The notes under the pieces are model-generated. The model saw only the letters and a program-made list of their open reading frames with translations, was not told where the DNA came from and did not search any database. From contig CAKSLF010000002.1 in NCBI GenBank assembly GCA_934466455.1, positions 62,001 to 126,000 of the forward strand: a stretch of DNA of 64,000 bases, given 5' to 3'. Each line of letters opens with the position of its first letter. Within the stretch, counting starts at the first letter, position 1. Shown here piece by piece: positions 40,789 through 49,606 of the stretch. The position numbers and the translations under genes are program-made. The stretch comes from an uncultured Oscillospiraceae bacterium. GTDB lineage: Bacteria; Bacillota; Clostridia; Oscillospirales; Ruminococcaceae.

Positions 40789-43390
40789 CGTCTTTCTTCG
40801 GAATATCCAACCTGTAAAAAAATCGTTTTGCACTGTTTTGCGCTATTATTTCCTTTATTTGCGCATTTGTTCGCTCTATCTCTTTTATAAATTCTCTTGC
40901 AGAAACCCTCAAAGCTCCAGAATGTAATGCGGAAACCTGAATAAGATTATCCGATGTTACAACCCGTACAGAATAGTTTTTTCCTATTTCTTTAACAAGC
41001 CTTTCGATGTACATATCGCCCGTTTCGTTTTCCTTTGTGTACACAAGCTTTATGCCGTTGTAATCGGATTTTTCTCCGGTGTTTCCTTTTACTTTATACC
41101 CGTCAAAAACGAGGGCAAGCTCGCACCTTGTGTATCCACGGTAGTTACAGAGAATTTCCGTAAGGATATGGCGTGCTGCATCAAAATTGTCCTTTGCCAT
41201 TGCAGAAAGCCCGTCCCATGCAAACATAAGATTGTAGCCGTCAACTATAATGTAGTCCTTTTTTTGTTTTTCGCTTTGCTGAGTTGTTTTTTGGGTATAA
41301 AGAACGGCTTCGGAATACTGTTTGCGGCGTATCGGACCAAATTCCCGTTCCATAATCGCCTCAAGTTCATCGTCATCTATATTTAGATTTCTTTTCAGAA
41401 GGCGAATATTCGGCAGTGACGGTAAATTTTCTCCGGTATCGGCAACCGTTTCTGCGGTAATGTGCATATGTTTTTCAACATCATACCATTTAACTATAAC
41501 GCCTGCACCGTGAGAACAGAATACGGAATCCGGCGTATTTAAAAGGTCTGCTTCAGGGTCGTAACCGGCTTCGGCAATAACCTTTTCCGCATTATGACAC
41601 GGCGAATATCCGTCCGGAAAAAGCGCAAGCTTCCCCTTGCCTTTTGTGTATGCAACAACATCTTTTGCATAAGAGCGCATTTCCGAAACCGGCGCACGAC
41701 CGCTTATAACAGCAGTGGTTCCGTCACTTTCGGGAGAGGCTATTTTTCCCTCCATTGCCTGTATGTCATTTATCGCTCTTCCAAGCTGTTCCGCAGGAAT
41801 TTCGAGTCGAAAGGCGTAATATGGCTCAAGAAGTATGTTTTTCGCCTTCATAAGCCCTTGGCGGATTGCACGGTATGTTGCCTGCCGAAAATCTCCACCC
41901 TCGGTATGCTTTACATGAGCACGCCCCGCAGTAAGTGTGATTTTTACATCTGTTAGAGGTGCTCCGATGAGCACGCCTCTGTGCGTTTTCTCCAATATAT
42001 GCGTTACAACAAGCCGCTGCCAATTCTTCCCGAGCACTTCCTCCCTGCAAATGCTGTCTGCGGCAATTCCGCTTTCCGGCTCGCCGGGTTCTATAAGCAA
42101 ATGCACCTCCGCATAATGGCGCAGCGGTTCAAAATGCCCGATGCCCTCTATTGGCTCCGCAACGGTTTCTTTATAAATTATACTGCCCTCGTCAAAGCCT
42201 ATTTCAACGCCAAAACGCTCTTTTACAAGACCTTGAAGAATCTCCGCCTGAATTTCTCCCATAAGACGGACATATATTTCTCCGGCGGCATTTCCGCTTA
42301 CACGGAGCTGCGGGTCCTCCTCCTCGATACGGCGAAGCTTAGGCAAAAATTCCACCGAACTTATTCCCTCCGGCAAAATAACACGGTAGGTCAGAACCGG
42401 CTCCAAAAGCGGATTCAAAAAGTCTTTTTCAAAGCCTATTCCCTGCCCCGGATATGTTTCGGAAAGCCCAAGAACGGCGCATACTCCGCCTGCCGGAACC
42501 TCATCTACGGACTCGAATTTTTCTCCGGAGTATATGCGCACCATACTTGCCTTTTCTTCAAGCGCAGCTTCTCCGTCTTTGGAAAAGTACGAAATAACAT
42601 TGCGTGCTCTAATACTTCCCCCCGTTACTTTCATATATGTAAGGCGGTTTCCCTGAGCATCTCTTGCAACTTTGAATATCCGTGCCCCAAATTCCGCTTT
42701 GTACTCCGGCTGCACAGTATACTTTTCCAAATCGCCTATAAGCTCGGTTACCCCATCAAGCTTTAGAGCAGAACCAAATCTGCACGGAAATATTTTGCGC
42801 TCACGAACGGCATAGGCAATATCCCCAAAAGAAATTCCTTCTTCAAGGTACTTTTCCATAAGCCTCTCGTCACAAAGTGCGGCATTTTCACAAATCTCTT
42901 CATCGGAAACGGAAAAATCAATACAGTTTTGAGAGAGATTCTTTTTTATATCCGCCAAAACCGCAGCTTTATCTGCTCCGTCAAGATCCATTTTGTTGAC
43001 AAACAGAAAAACCGGCACATCATACCGCAAAAGCAGTCGCCAAAGAGTTTCCGTATGCGGCTGCACCCCATCCCTTGCGCTTATTACAAGCACGGCATAG
43101 TCGAGCACACGCAAGGTACGCTCCGCCTCCGATGAAAAGTCTATGTGCCCTGGAGTATCAAGCATGGTTATGCTCATATTTTTTGTTTTGAGCATCGCCT
43201 GTTTTGAAAAAATAGTTATCCCTCGGCGGCGTTCAAGCTCATTATTATCCAAAAAAGCGTCCTTACTGTCAACTCTTCCGAGTTTTTTTAGCTGACCCGC
43301 CGTATAGAGGAGTGCTTCGGAAAGAGTAGTCTTTCCGGCGTCAACATGAGCAAGCAGTCCGACGCATATATTTTTTGCATTTTCCGCCAC
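40784..43390 (-). CDS. TetM/TetO-like ribosome-associated GTPase fused to a YacP/Rae1-like NYN nuclease domain
   Basis: This 868-residue protein has a full EF-G/TetM-type body (residues 1-700): P-loop AHVDAGKTT, switch 2 DTPGHIDF, NKMD, and domains II to V with the HYAEVHLLIEPGEPESG and EPYYAFRLEIP blocks. From residue 710 it continues into a NYN/PIN-like domain with the acidic residues of the family (YIIVDGYNLMFAW, LALVFDGYKVKG, VVTSDNLIQVSALHSGALRVSAREF). That C-terminal part matches YacP/Rae1, an A-site mRNA endonuclease in B. subtilis. The reading frame is continuous. It may be a ribosome rescue or mRNA cleavage factor rather than a tetracycline resistance protein. It sits beside rplJL, though on the other strand. 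Confidence 0.9.
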   Translation of the reverse strand: MAENAKNICVGLLAHVDAGKTTLSEALLYTAGQLKKLGRVDSKDAFLDNNELERRRGITIFSKQAMLKTKNMSITMLDTPGHIDFSSEAERTLRVLDYAVLVISARDGVQPHTETLWRLLLRYDVPVFLFVNKMDLDGADKAAVLADIKKNLSQNCIDFSVSDEEICENAALCDERLMEKYLEEGISFGDIAYAVRERKIFPCRFGSALKLDGVTELIGDLEKYTVQPEYKAEFGARIFKVARDAQGNRLTYMKVTGGSIRARNVISYFSKDGEAALEEKASMVRIYSGEKFESVDEVPAGGVCAVLGLSETYPGQGIGFEKDFLNPLLEPVLTYRVILPEGISSVEFLPKLRRIEEEDPQLRVSGNAAGEIYVRLMGEIQAEILQGLVKERFGVEIGFDEGSIIYKETVAEPIEGIGHFEPLRHYAEVHLLIEPGEPESGIAADSICREEVLGKNWQRLVVTHILEKTHRGVLIGAPLTDVKITLTAGRAHVKHTEGGDFRQATYRAIRQGLMKAKNILLEPYYAFRLEIPAEQLGRAINDIQAMEGKIASPESDGTTAVISGRAPVSEMRSYAKDVVAYTKGKGKLALFPDGYSPCHNAEKVIAEAGYDPEADLLNTPDSVFCSHGAGVIVKWYDVEKHMHITAETVADTGENLPSLPNIRLLKRNLNIDDDELEAIMEREFGPIRRKQYSEAVLYTQKTTQQSEKQKKDYIIVDGYNLMFAWDGLSAMAKDNFDAARHILTEILCNYRGYTRCELALVFDGYKVKGNTGEKSDYNGIKLVYTKENETGDMYIERLVKEIGKNYSVRVVTSDNLIQVSALHSGALRVSAREFIKEIERTNAQIKEIIAQNSAKRFFYRLDIPKKDE

Positions 43391-43454
43391 AAAGACTCCT
43401 CCTTTCCGTTTTATACTTTTCTATTATAGCAGAAAGCAAAGCAAATATAAATAC

Positions 43455-43492
43455 AAAAACCCCTGCGCATTAAAAAATGTGCAGGGATTTTT
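43455..43492 (-). terminator. Terminator of fba
   Basis: An imperfect stem, AAAAACCCCTGCGCAT with ATGTGCAGGGATTTTT, lies 23 bases after the fba stop with U-rich flanks. Confidence 0.75.
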
Positions 43493-43514
43493 GAAATCAG
43501 CAATGATTTTTTTA

Positions 43515-44450
43515 TTATGCTTTTCCGTTGCAGCCGAGAACATCAACAATCTTATGCCTTACCAATTCTTTTATATTTTCTCTTGCAGGTTTAAGGTACT
43601 GTCTTGGGTCAAAATGGTCGGGATGCTCAAAGAGATGCTCACGGACGGAAGCTGTGCAAACAAGGCGCAGGTCGGAATCTATATTGATTTTGCATACTGC
43701 CATCTTTGCCGCTTTTGCAAGCAGTTCTTCCGGAATACCGATAGCGTCGGGCATCTGACCGCCAAACTCGTTTACAACCTTTACCCATTCCTGCGGAACA
43801 GAGGAAGCTCCGTGAAGAACTATCGGGAAGCCGGGGAGGCGTTTTTCCACTTCTTCAAGAATATCAAAGCGGAGCATGGGTTTATGACCCGGTTTGAATT
43901 TATATGCGCCGTGGCTTGTGCCGATGGCAATTGCAAGGGAGTCAACGCCGGTGCGCTCAACAAACTCCTCAACCTGGTCGGGTCTTGTATAGGAAGAGTC
44001 CTCTGCGCTTACATTAACATCGTCTTCGATTCCGGCAAGAGTTCCAAGTTCTCCCTCAACACAAATATCATGAGCATGAGCATATTCAACGACCTGTCTT
44101 GTAAGGGCGATATTGTCCTCAAAATTATACTTTGAGCCGTCTATCATAACGGAAGTAAAGCCGCTGTCTATACAGTCCTTGCAAAGCTCAAAGCTGTCGC
44201 CGTGGTCAAGGTGGAGCGCAATCGGAAGACCTGTGTCATACACCGCCGCCTCCACAAGCTTTTTGAGGTAGATGGGTTTTGCGTACTTTCTTGCACCGTT
44301 GGAAACCTGAAGAATAAGCGGAGCTTTTTCCTCGGCGGCTGCCTCTGTAATGCCCTGGATAATCTCCATATTGTTTACATTAAAAGCACCGATGGCATAG
44401 CCCTCTTTATATGCTTTTTCAAACATTTCCTTTGTTCCGACAAGCGGCAT
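43515..44450 (-). CDS. fba: Class II fructose-bisphosphate aldolase
   Basis: This 311-residue zinc enzyme of glycolysis cleaves fructose 1,6-bisphosphate. The zinc and catalytic motifs are present: LHLDHGDSFELCKDCIDSGF, SVMIDGS, VEGELGTLAG, IGTSHGAYKF, IVLHGASSVP and INIDSDLR. The start at 44450 has AAGGA 10 bases upstream and matches the family start (MPLVGTKEMFEKAYKEGYAIGAFNVNN). It is a single-gene unit with a terminator. Confidence 0.96.
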   Translation of the reverse strand: MPLVGTKEMFEKAYKEGYAIGAFNVNNMEIIQGITEAAAEEKAPLILQVSNGARKYAKPIYLKKLVEAAVYDTGLPIALHLDHGDSFELCKDCIDSGFTSVMIDGSKYNFEDNIALTRQVVEYAHAHDICVEGELGTLAGIEDDVNVSAEDSSYTRPDQVEEFVERTGVDSLAIAIGTSHGAYKFKPGHKPMLRFDILEEVEKRLPGFPIVLHGASSVPQEWVKVVNEFGGQMPDAIGIPEELLAKAAKMAVCKINIDSDLRLVCTASVREHLFEHPDHFDPRQYLKPARENIKELVRHKIVDVLGCNGKA

Positions 44451-44521
44451 TTGACTCAATCCTTTCTGCAATAAATTCTATTTGTATTTTATAACAAAAG
44501 CCCCTTCTTTTCAAGAGCTGT

Positions 44522-45364
44522 TCATTCGTTATTTTTCACGAATTTTTCCGGATAATTTCGTGCATAATGGAACAAAAACTGCTGCGCAATTCCGGCATAA
44601 TCCGTCACACAAGCCGGCATACTCCCTCCAAGGGCGCATATTACCCTTTTCATCCAAACATCAGCCGGGCAGCATTCTGTTTTTCCAAGCCCATACAGCA
44701 GCACACAGTCCGCAACCTTTGGACCTATGCCGTACACTTCAAGAAGGCGTTTGCGTGCCTCCGCCGTCGGAAGCTTTGCAAGGGCGGCAAGGTCAAGCCT
44801 TCCGCTTGCGACCTCGTTTGCGGAAAAAACAAGATAATCCGCACGGTAACCGCAGCCAAGCTTTGTAAACTCTTCTGCCGGAACAGCCGCAAGCTGCTGC
44901 GGGGTAGGAAACGCATATACGCCCTCCCCTATCTCCGTGCCGAATGCGGTGCAAATACGCTCTACAATTCCCTTTATTCTTGCAATATTGTTGTTCTGGC
45001 TTATTATAAATGTGATAAACGCTTCCCATGGCTCCTGGCGGAGCACCCGTATTCCAGGGGCAAACTCGCAGGCATCGTGCAATATTTCACATTCCGCAAA
45101 TTCTTTTTTCAGTTCGTCATAGTCTCTGCCAAAGTCGAAATAATTGTACCATACTTCCGAAAACTCTTTTTCGTCTGCGCCGATTATCGTTATTCCGCCG
45201 TCCTCCCGGCGAATATTTCTGCAAATCCCGTAAGCGACGCCGCACCAGCTTCCGTCCGCAGCCTGCTTCCAGCGGAAGCACTGACCGCAATCCAGCGTTT
45301 CCGGCAGAGAAAGCCCGCTTATATCCGTTACTTTTATTCCGTCAACGGTTTTTTCCGTTTTCAT
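44522..45364 (-). CDS. ogg: 8-oxoguanine DNA glycosylase (OGG1-like)
   Basis: This 280-residue base-excision repair enzyme has the OGG N-terminal domain (LPETLDCGQCFRWKQ) and the HhH-GPD domain. The hairpin and catalytic lysine appear in VYGIGPKVADCVLLYG and the catalytic aspartate in CPADVWMKR. The IISQNNNIARIKGIVERI block is also typical. It removes oxidised guanine from DNA, useful for an anaerobe exposed to oxygen. It appears to be transcribed alone. Confidence 0.93.
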   Translation of the reverse strand: MKTEKTVDGIKVTDISGLSLPETLDCGQCFRWKQAADGSWCGVAYGICRNIRREDGGITIIGADEKEFSEVWYNYFDFGRDYDELKKEFAECEILHDACEFAPGIRVLRQEPWEAFITFIISQNNNIARIKGIVERICTAFGTEIGEGVYAFPTPQQLAAVPAEEFTKLGCGYRADYLVFSANEVASGRLDLAALAKLPTAEARKRLLEVYGIGPKVADCVLLYGLGKTECCPADVWMKRVICALGGSMPACVTDYAGIAQQFLFHYARNYPEKFVKNNE

Positions 45365-45406
45365 TTTTTCTTCCTTTCAATGAGCACAAAAAGTGACTTT
45401 TGTATA

Positions 45407-45435
45407 TTTTTATGAGCACGGCGTGCTCATAAAAA
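45407..45435. repeat. Perfect inverted repeat with GAGCAC core
   Basis: TTTTTATGAGCACG and its complement flank one base. The 345-base gap (45365-45709) also has three TTTTCAAC copies (45550, 45559, 45571) and no gene was found in it. Confidence 0.6.
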
Positions 45436-45549
45436 ATGCTCAAATTTCCCTCGTAAAGTGTGATAAACTGTTTGTATGATTACAAAATTTGGTTTTTAAC
45501 ATACCAAAAACCCGCTGTTTCCCATAAAATAAAGCTTCTTTTGCATGGG

Positions 45550-45578
45550 TTTTCAACATTTTCAACATAGTTTTCAAC
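45550..45578 (+). repeat. Three short direct repeats TTTTCAAC
   Basis: Copies start at 45550, 45559 and 45571, about 130 bases upstream of the small gene at 45710. They may be a regulator site; nothing known was matched. Confidence 0.35.
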
Positions 45579-45709
45579 ACCGGTTCCGTGCTCGATATAC
45601 CTTATGTATAATCTGCGTTTTCACAAAAAATTACCTGTTTCCGTGCATAAAAAGCCCCCCGAAAATAAAAAATATAATGGATAAATTATATTACGGAGGT
45701 ACGCCTAAA

Positions 45710-45970
45710 ATGCTGCGTGGAGTTAATAAAAAAATTATAGAAATAAACAATGTTGACGGAGGATATTTTGAAAAAATACTCTTTTTTGTAAACGATGATC
45801 GCCGTTCGGAACCGGACTCCGTGCTCGAAAATCAAGCCGAAAAATACGCAAATGATTCTTGCGCTCTTAAATACCGCCGCCGTATTCTTACATGGGACAC
45901 GGCAAAATTTGCGCTTAAAATGGCAATATCCGCCGGCATAGGTCTTGCCGTCGGAATATTGCTGCTTTAA
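45710..45970 (+). CDS. Small membrane-anchored hypothetical protein
   Basis: This 86-residue protein is not assigned to a known family. It begins MLRGVNKKIIEINNVDGGYFEKILFFV, has a polar middle, and ends in one membrane helix (AISAGIGLAVGILLL). The start at 45710 has GGAGG 10 bases upstream; the longer frame has no site. The N-terminal KxIIEINxxD...FEK pattern recurs in clostridial small proteins as far as memory serves. It is convergent with the cupin gene, 3 bases away. Confidence 0.6.
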   Translation: MLRGVNKKIIEINNVDGGYFEKILFFVNDDRRSEPDSVLENQAEKYANDSCALKYRRRILTWDTAKFALKMAISAGIGLAVGILLL

Positions 45971-45973
45971 GTA

Positions 45974-46471
45974 TTATTCTGTAAGACGCTTAATAATAAG
46001 TTCGTGCTGCGGATATTCCCTCAAGAGCTCCTCTCTGGAAAGAAGCTCAAAATCACCGAACTCAAAACCCGGAGAAACCATGCACCCAACAAGGGAATAT
46101 CCCGGACCGTCCATAATTGCGCCGAAAATACAGCCCTTCGGAACAAGAACCTGCGGCTGCTCATCTCTGTCCGCATCAAGACCGAGGCGCACTCTTTTAA
46201 GCTCGCCCTCTTTTGTGATAATGTGTATAACAAGAGGCGTACCGGAATGATAATACCATACCTCATCGGATTTTATACGGTGAAAACGAGAAACCTCTCT
46301 GTCCTTCAGAAGAAAATATATACTTGTCCAAAGGCGGCGGTTTCCGTCAAAAGCGGAATCTACCGCAGCGGCATCTATAACATCGGATGATTTAAGGCAT
46401 TCGTTATAATATCCGCCCTCCGGATGAGCTTTTAGACCGAGTTTTTCAATAAAATATTTTCCTGTATACAA
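45974..46471 (-). CDS. DUF985 cupin family protein
   Basis: This 165-residue beta-barrel protein carries the DUF985 signatures LKAHPEGGYYNECLKS, TSIYFLLKDREVSRFHRIKSDEVWYYHSG and PKGCIFGAIMDGPGYSLVGCMVSPGFEFGDFEL. Its biochemical role is unknown; relatives resemble sugar-binding or epimerase-like cupins. A TTG start at 46471 is chosen because GGAGG is 8 bases upstream, while the upstream ATG overlaps non-conserved sequence without a site. Confidence 0.88.
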   Translation of the reverse strand: MYTGKYFIEKLGLKAHPEGGYYNECLKSSDVIDAAAVDSAFDGNRRLWTSIYFLLKDREVSRFHRIKSDEVWYYHSGTPLVIHIITKEGELKRVRLGLDADRDEQPQVLVPKGCIFGAIMDGPGYSLVGCMVSPGFEFGDFELLSREELLREYPQHELIIKRLTE

Positions 46472-46546
46472 GAACAAAACCTCCTTTGAAAAAAGCCTAA
46501 ACAGATACAAATCTATTGTAGCATTTTTCGGGAGGTTTTTGAAGTC

Positions 46547-47878
46547 CTATCGAGAAAATCTTTGTGTAATTTCTTTGTTTTTTCTTGTGTAATAAATTAC
46601 TATCAAAACCGCACTTAATGTCCACCCTATCGGATAGCCTATCGCAACCGCAAAAAGCACATTTGGGAAAATTCTGCTTATAACAAAAAGATATATCTGA
46701 CGGAAAATTACGAAAGAAAAAAGCTTTATTATTGTTGCCATTCTTGTATCTCCGGCACCGCAAAGCGAGCCGGAAAGAATCATATTTATGCTCCAAATAA
46801 TATAGAACGGCGTCATAATACGCAAAAGCATTGTTCCGCATTCCACAACTGCCGCTTCTTTATTGAACAGCATAATTGCCTGAGGAGCAAAGGCAACGAG
46901 CACGGAAACAATTACTGCAGTTGCTGCCATTGATATGCCGATTGCCGTTTTTGTGCCTTTATTAGCCCTGTCCGCACGAAAAGCCCCAAGGTTTTGTCCG
47001 ACAAAGGTCGTTATCGCCATAGAGATACTGTTCGTAGGAATTACTACAAACTGGTCGATTTTTATATACGACGACCACCCCGCCATTACCGAAGAACCAA
47101 AGGCATTTATATACGACTGCACAAACACATTTGAAAACGCCGTTATACTTTGCTGCAAAGCCGAAGGCATTCCTATATGAATTATCTCTTTGAGCACGCC
47201 CTTGTTTATCCGCAGTCTGTTCCAGTACAGTCGGTACATACCGTTTGTTACCGTTAGGGATATAAGCACCAGAATTGCGGATATTACCTGCGAGATTATT
47301 GTTGCATACGCCGCCCCCGCAACGCCCATATTCATATATTTTACAAACACAATATCAAAGACCACATTAACAACGGAGGAACATATCAGATAGCAAAGCG
47401 GACGGACGGAATCTCCCACCGCTCTCAAAATTGCCGAACCCATATTGTAAACCATAAGCGAAGAAACGCCCGCAAAGTAAATCTGAAGATACGCTTCCGC
47501 TTCTCCGAAAACATCCTCCGGAGTATCCATAAGGTCAAGCATATACGGCACCATAAAAATGCCTATAACAGTTGCAAAAACACTGAAAATTAAAATCACG
47601 GTGATTGCGGTATGCACCGCCTTTTCTACCCTTTCCGCATTGCCCGCACCGTAGTTTCTTGCAATAACAACGCTTCCGCCTGTGGCAAGACCGGAGAAAA
47701 AGCCGATCAGCGTATTTATTATCGGCGAGGTTGAACCGACTGCGGCAAGTGCTTCCTTTCCGACATAGTTTCCCACAACTATGCTGTCAACGGTTGTATA
47801 AAGCTGCTGAAATAAATACCCAAGCGCAAGCGGAAGGGCAAATTTTACTATCTGCTTCCATATACAACCCTCTGTCAT
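46547..47878 (-). CDS. MATE family efflux transporter
   Basis: This 443-residue protein has twelve predicted helices in two bundles and the MATE features IVKFALPLALGYLFQQLYTTVDSIVVGNYVG, AAVGSTSPIINTLIGFFSGLATGGSVVIARNYGAG and, in the second half, SITAFSNVFVQSYINAFGSSVMAGWS. MATE proteins export drugs or metabolites in exchange for sodium or protons. The start at 47878 has GGAG 8 bases upstream. Substrate unknown. It appears to be a single gene. Confidence 0.92.
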   Translation of the reverse strand: MTEGCIWKQIVKFALPLALGYLFQQLYTTVDSIVVGNYVGKEALAAVGSTSPIINTLIGFFSGLATGGSVVIARNYGAGNAERVEKAVHTAITVILIFSVFATVIGIFMVPYMLDLMDTPEDVFGEAEAYLQIYFAGVSSLMVYNMGSAILRAVGDSVRPLCYLICSSVVNVVFDIVFVKYMNMGVAGAAYATIISQVISAILVLISLTVTNGMYRLYWNRLRINKGVLKEIIHIGMPSALQQSITAFSNVFVQSYINAFGSSVMAGWSSYIKIDQFVVIPTNSISMAITTFVGQNLGAFRADRANKGTKTAIGISMAATAVIVSVLVAFAPQAIMLFNKEAAVVECGTMLLRIMTPFYIIWSINMILSGSLCGAGDTRMATIIKLFSFVIFRQIYLFVISRIFPNVLFAVAIGYPIGWTLSAVLIVIYYTRKNKEITQRFSR

Positions 47879-48022
47879 CAAAATTTCTCCGCCGTTTTTT
47901 CGTAACAAGTGTTTTTTCCTCCTTTCCTTTTGTTGATTTTTTCACCTTTTCTTAAAATTATATAACTGCTTTCCCGCAAAGGCAATACAGTTTTTCTATT
48001 TTTGTCCAATCGCCGAATAAGC

Positions 48023-48051
48023 TTGACAACGATTAAAAGAATTTGTACAAA
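48023..48051 (+). promoter_or_regulatory. Candidate promoter upstream of the gene at 48179
   Basis: Plus-strand TTGACA (48023-48028) and TACAAA (48046-48051) are 17 bases apart; a separate TATAAT lies about 40 bases before the ATG. The 300-base gap 47879-48178 holds nothing else recognised. Confidence 0.4.
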
Positions 48052-48178
48052 TATATGTGCAATATAACAAAGCTGCTTCAGCACATAATTTTTTTGAAAC
48101 AAACCTTGCAAAAGCTCTTTCAAAATGTATTGTTTTACTGTATAATGTAAATAAGTTCTTTGTAGGAGACAATGATAT

Positions 48179-48520
48179 ATGAGATATGTTTATATTGCCG
48201 CAGGTCTTATTCTTGGAATTATATTCCTCGGCATTGCTAAAAACACAAAACGCCGCAAGTTTATTCCACGGGAAGTTATAAAAAAGCTGAAAAGTTCAAA
48301 CCGTATGGATGAATACAACATCTGGTGCGACAGAGAGGCGAAAGCAGATATGATAGTCGGAATAGGCTTTGTCCTGTTTGGTTTTTCTATGACCTTTGCG
48401 GACACCAATGCCGCCCTTTCCAACATCGGCGTCATAATATCCCTTGTTGTCTTCCTTGTCGGTTACATAATGCGCATTGTAAATAACAAAAAGCATCTCG
48501 ACCACTTCTTTGTCAGATAA
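48179..48520 (+). CDS. Hypothetical three-helix membrane protein
   Basis: This 113-residue protein is not recognised. It has an N-terminal membrane helix (YIAAGLILGIIFLGIA), a basic cytoplasmic stretch (KNTKRRKFIPREVIKKLKSS) and two further helices (MIVGIGFVLFGFSMTF and IGVIISLVVFLVGYIMRIV). GGAG lies 10 bases upstream of the ATG. It precedes the DUF4177 gene by 36 bases in the same direction, probably co-transcribed. Confidence 0.7.
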   Translation: MRYVYIAAGLILGIIFLGIAKNTKRRKFIPREVIKKLKSSNRMDEYNIWCDREAKADMIVGIGFVLFGFSMTFADTNAALSNIGVIISLVVFLVGYIMRIVNNKKHLDHFFVR

Positions 48521-48556
48521 TCAATTTTTGTATTATAATATAAGGAGGTTTTTGCG

Positions 48557-48748
48557 ATGAAACAATACGACTATGTTTCCCTTCGCGTCGGTGCGGGAAT
48601 TTTCGGCACAAAAATTGAGGAACACCGCAAAATTATTGACGAATATGCCGCAAAGGGCTATCGTTACGCCGGGTATATTCCCACGCTTATAAACGGCGAC
48701 GGCAAAATATATGAAATCGACCTTATTTTCGAATGTGACAACGACTAA
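48557..48748 (+). CDS. DUF4177 domain protein
   Basis: This 63-residue protein matches the small DUF4177 family in layout: a starting strand (YDYVSLRVG), a helix (EEHRKIIDEYAAKGYRYAGYIP) and a closing strand (KIYEIDLIFE). Function is unknown. AAGGAGG lies 10 bases upstream and a strong terminator follows. Confidence 0.8.
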   Translation: MKQYDYVSLRVGAGIFGTKIEEHRKIIDEYAAKGYRYAGYIPTLINGDGKIYEIDLIFECDND

Positions 48749-48750
48749 AA

Positions 48751-48786
48751 AAGGGCGGTGCTCAAAATGAGCACCGCCCTTTTTTA
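48751..48786 (+). terminator. Terminator with GTGCTC/GAGCAC core
   Basis: AAGGGCGGTGCTC pairs with GAGCACCGCCCTT across a 5-base loop, then TTTTT. It may also serve the convergent gene at 48784. Confidence 0.92.
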
Positions 48787-49599
48787 TTTGTAATCCGCCA
48801 TTTCAAATGTAAAGCAGCCGACTTCTCCAAAATCCTCGTATTCTATCGGGGAATTTTTTTCAATTTTATTTGCATTATGTGCAAGTGGCTTTATTTTCAC
48901 TTCGGTTTCGCCGCCATTTCCTTCTATTGAAACAAGGCTGCAAACGATGCTGCTTGTGCAGTTAAAATATATTTTGGCTTCCTCTTTCCAAAAAACGCTG
49001 TGCTGCGCTCCTCCGGCATTATAGCAAAAGCCTGCGGCTCCGCTGTCCATGCAAAGCAGCTCTGCAATTTTTGAGAGCAACTTATGGTTTTGGATTTCTT
49101 TCTCCGCTTTGCTCTTTATAAAGCTGCATATTGAAAGGTAATTTTCTCTTCCTGTTTCGGAAAGTCCTTCTTTCTCTAAAATTCCGAACACAGTCGAGCC
49201 TTCTTTCACTCCCTCGAGCAAAACCAGCTTTGGATTTTCCGAAATTGCCTTGCGGTATGTTAAAAGCAAAAGCTCATCACCGCATTTAAAAGGATTTTCC
49301 GTAAACGGGGTTATAGGGTTTGCAATAAACTCAAGATATTCTGTACCGAACAATTCCCTGTCGTCTTCCCAAAGCCCGGTTTCGTTTTCCGCCCGTTTTT
49401 CTCCCGGCTTTTCCACTCTGTAAAGTTCTTCATCTTTACATTCCTTACATACGGAGAAAAGTATTCCTACGGTTTGTTCAAGCAATGCGTTTTCTTCGTT
49501 TTCTTCCAAACAAATTGTGTTTTTCAGCCTATCAAGCTTTTCCTTTATTTTATAACAGTCTGCGCCGTTAAGCGCAGCAATCGCCTCGTCGTATTTCAT
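48784..49599 (-). CDS. Hypothetical protein
   Basis: This 271-residue protein is not recognised. The first half is helical and acidic with several cysteines (VGILFSVCKECKDEELY), and the second half looks beta-rich (SVFWKEEAKIYFNCTSSIVCSLVSIEGNGGETEVKIKPL). There is no signal peptide or membrane helix, so it is probably cytoplasmic. It begins 7 bases after the DUF2284 gene and is probably co-expressed with it. The site upstream of its ATG is weak (GAGGA at 14 bases). Confidence 0.6.
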   Translation of the reverse strand: MKYDEAIAALNGADCYKIKEKLDRLKNTICLEENEENALLEQTVGILFSVCKECKDEELYRVEKPGEKRAENETGLWEDDRELFGTEYLEFIANPITPFTENPFKCGDELLLLTYRKAISENPKLVLLEGVKEGSTVFGILEKEGLSETGRENYLSICSFIKSKAEKEIQNHKLLSKIAELLCMDSGAAGFCYNAGGAQHSVFWKEEAKIYFNCTSSIVCSLVSIEGNGGETEVKIKPLAHNANKIEKNSPIEYEDFGEVGCFTFEMADYK

Positions 49600-49606
49600 T
49601 TTGTTC

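Noticed and set aside
40784..43390. Tetracycline resistance determinant
   Set aside because: The body resembles TetM, but the C-terminal nuclease fusion and chromosomal setting beside ribosomal genes point to a housekeeping or rescue factor.
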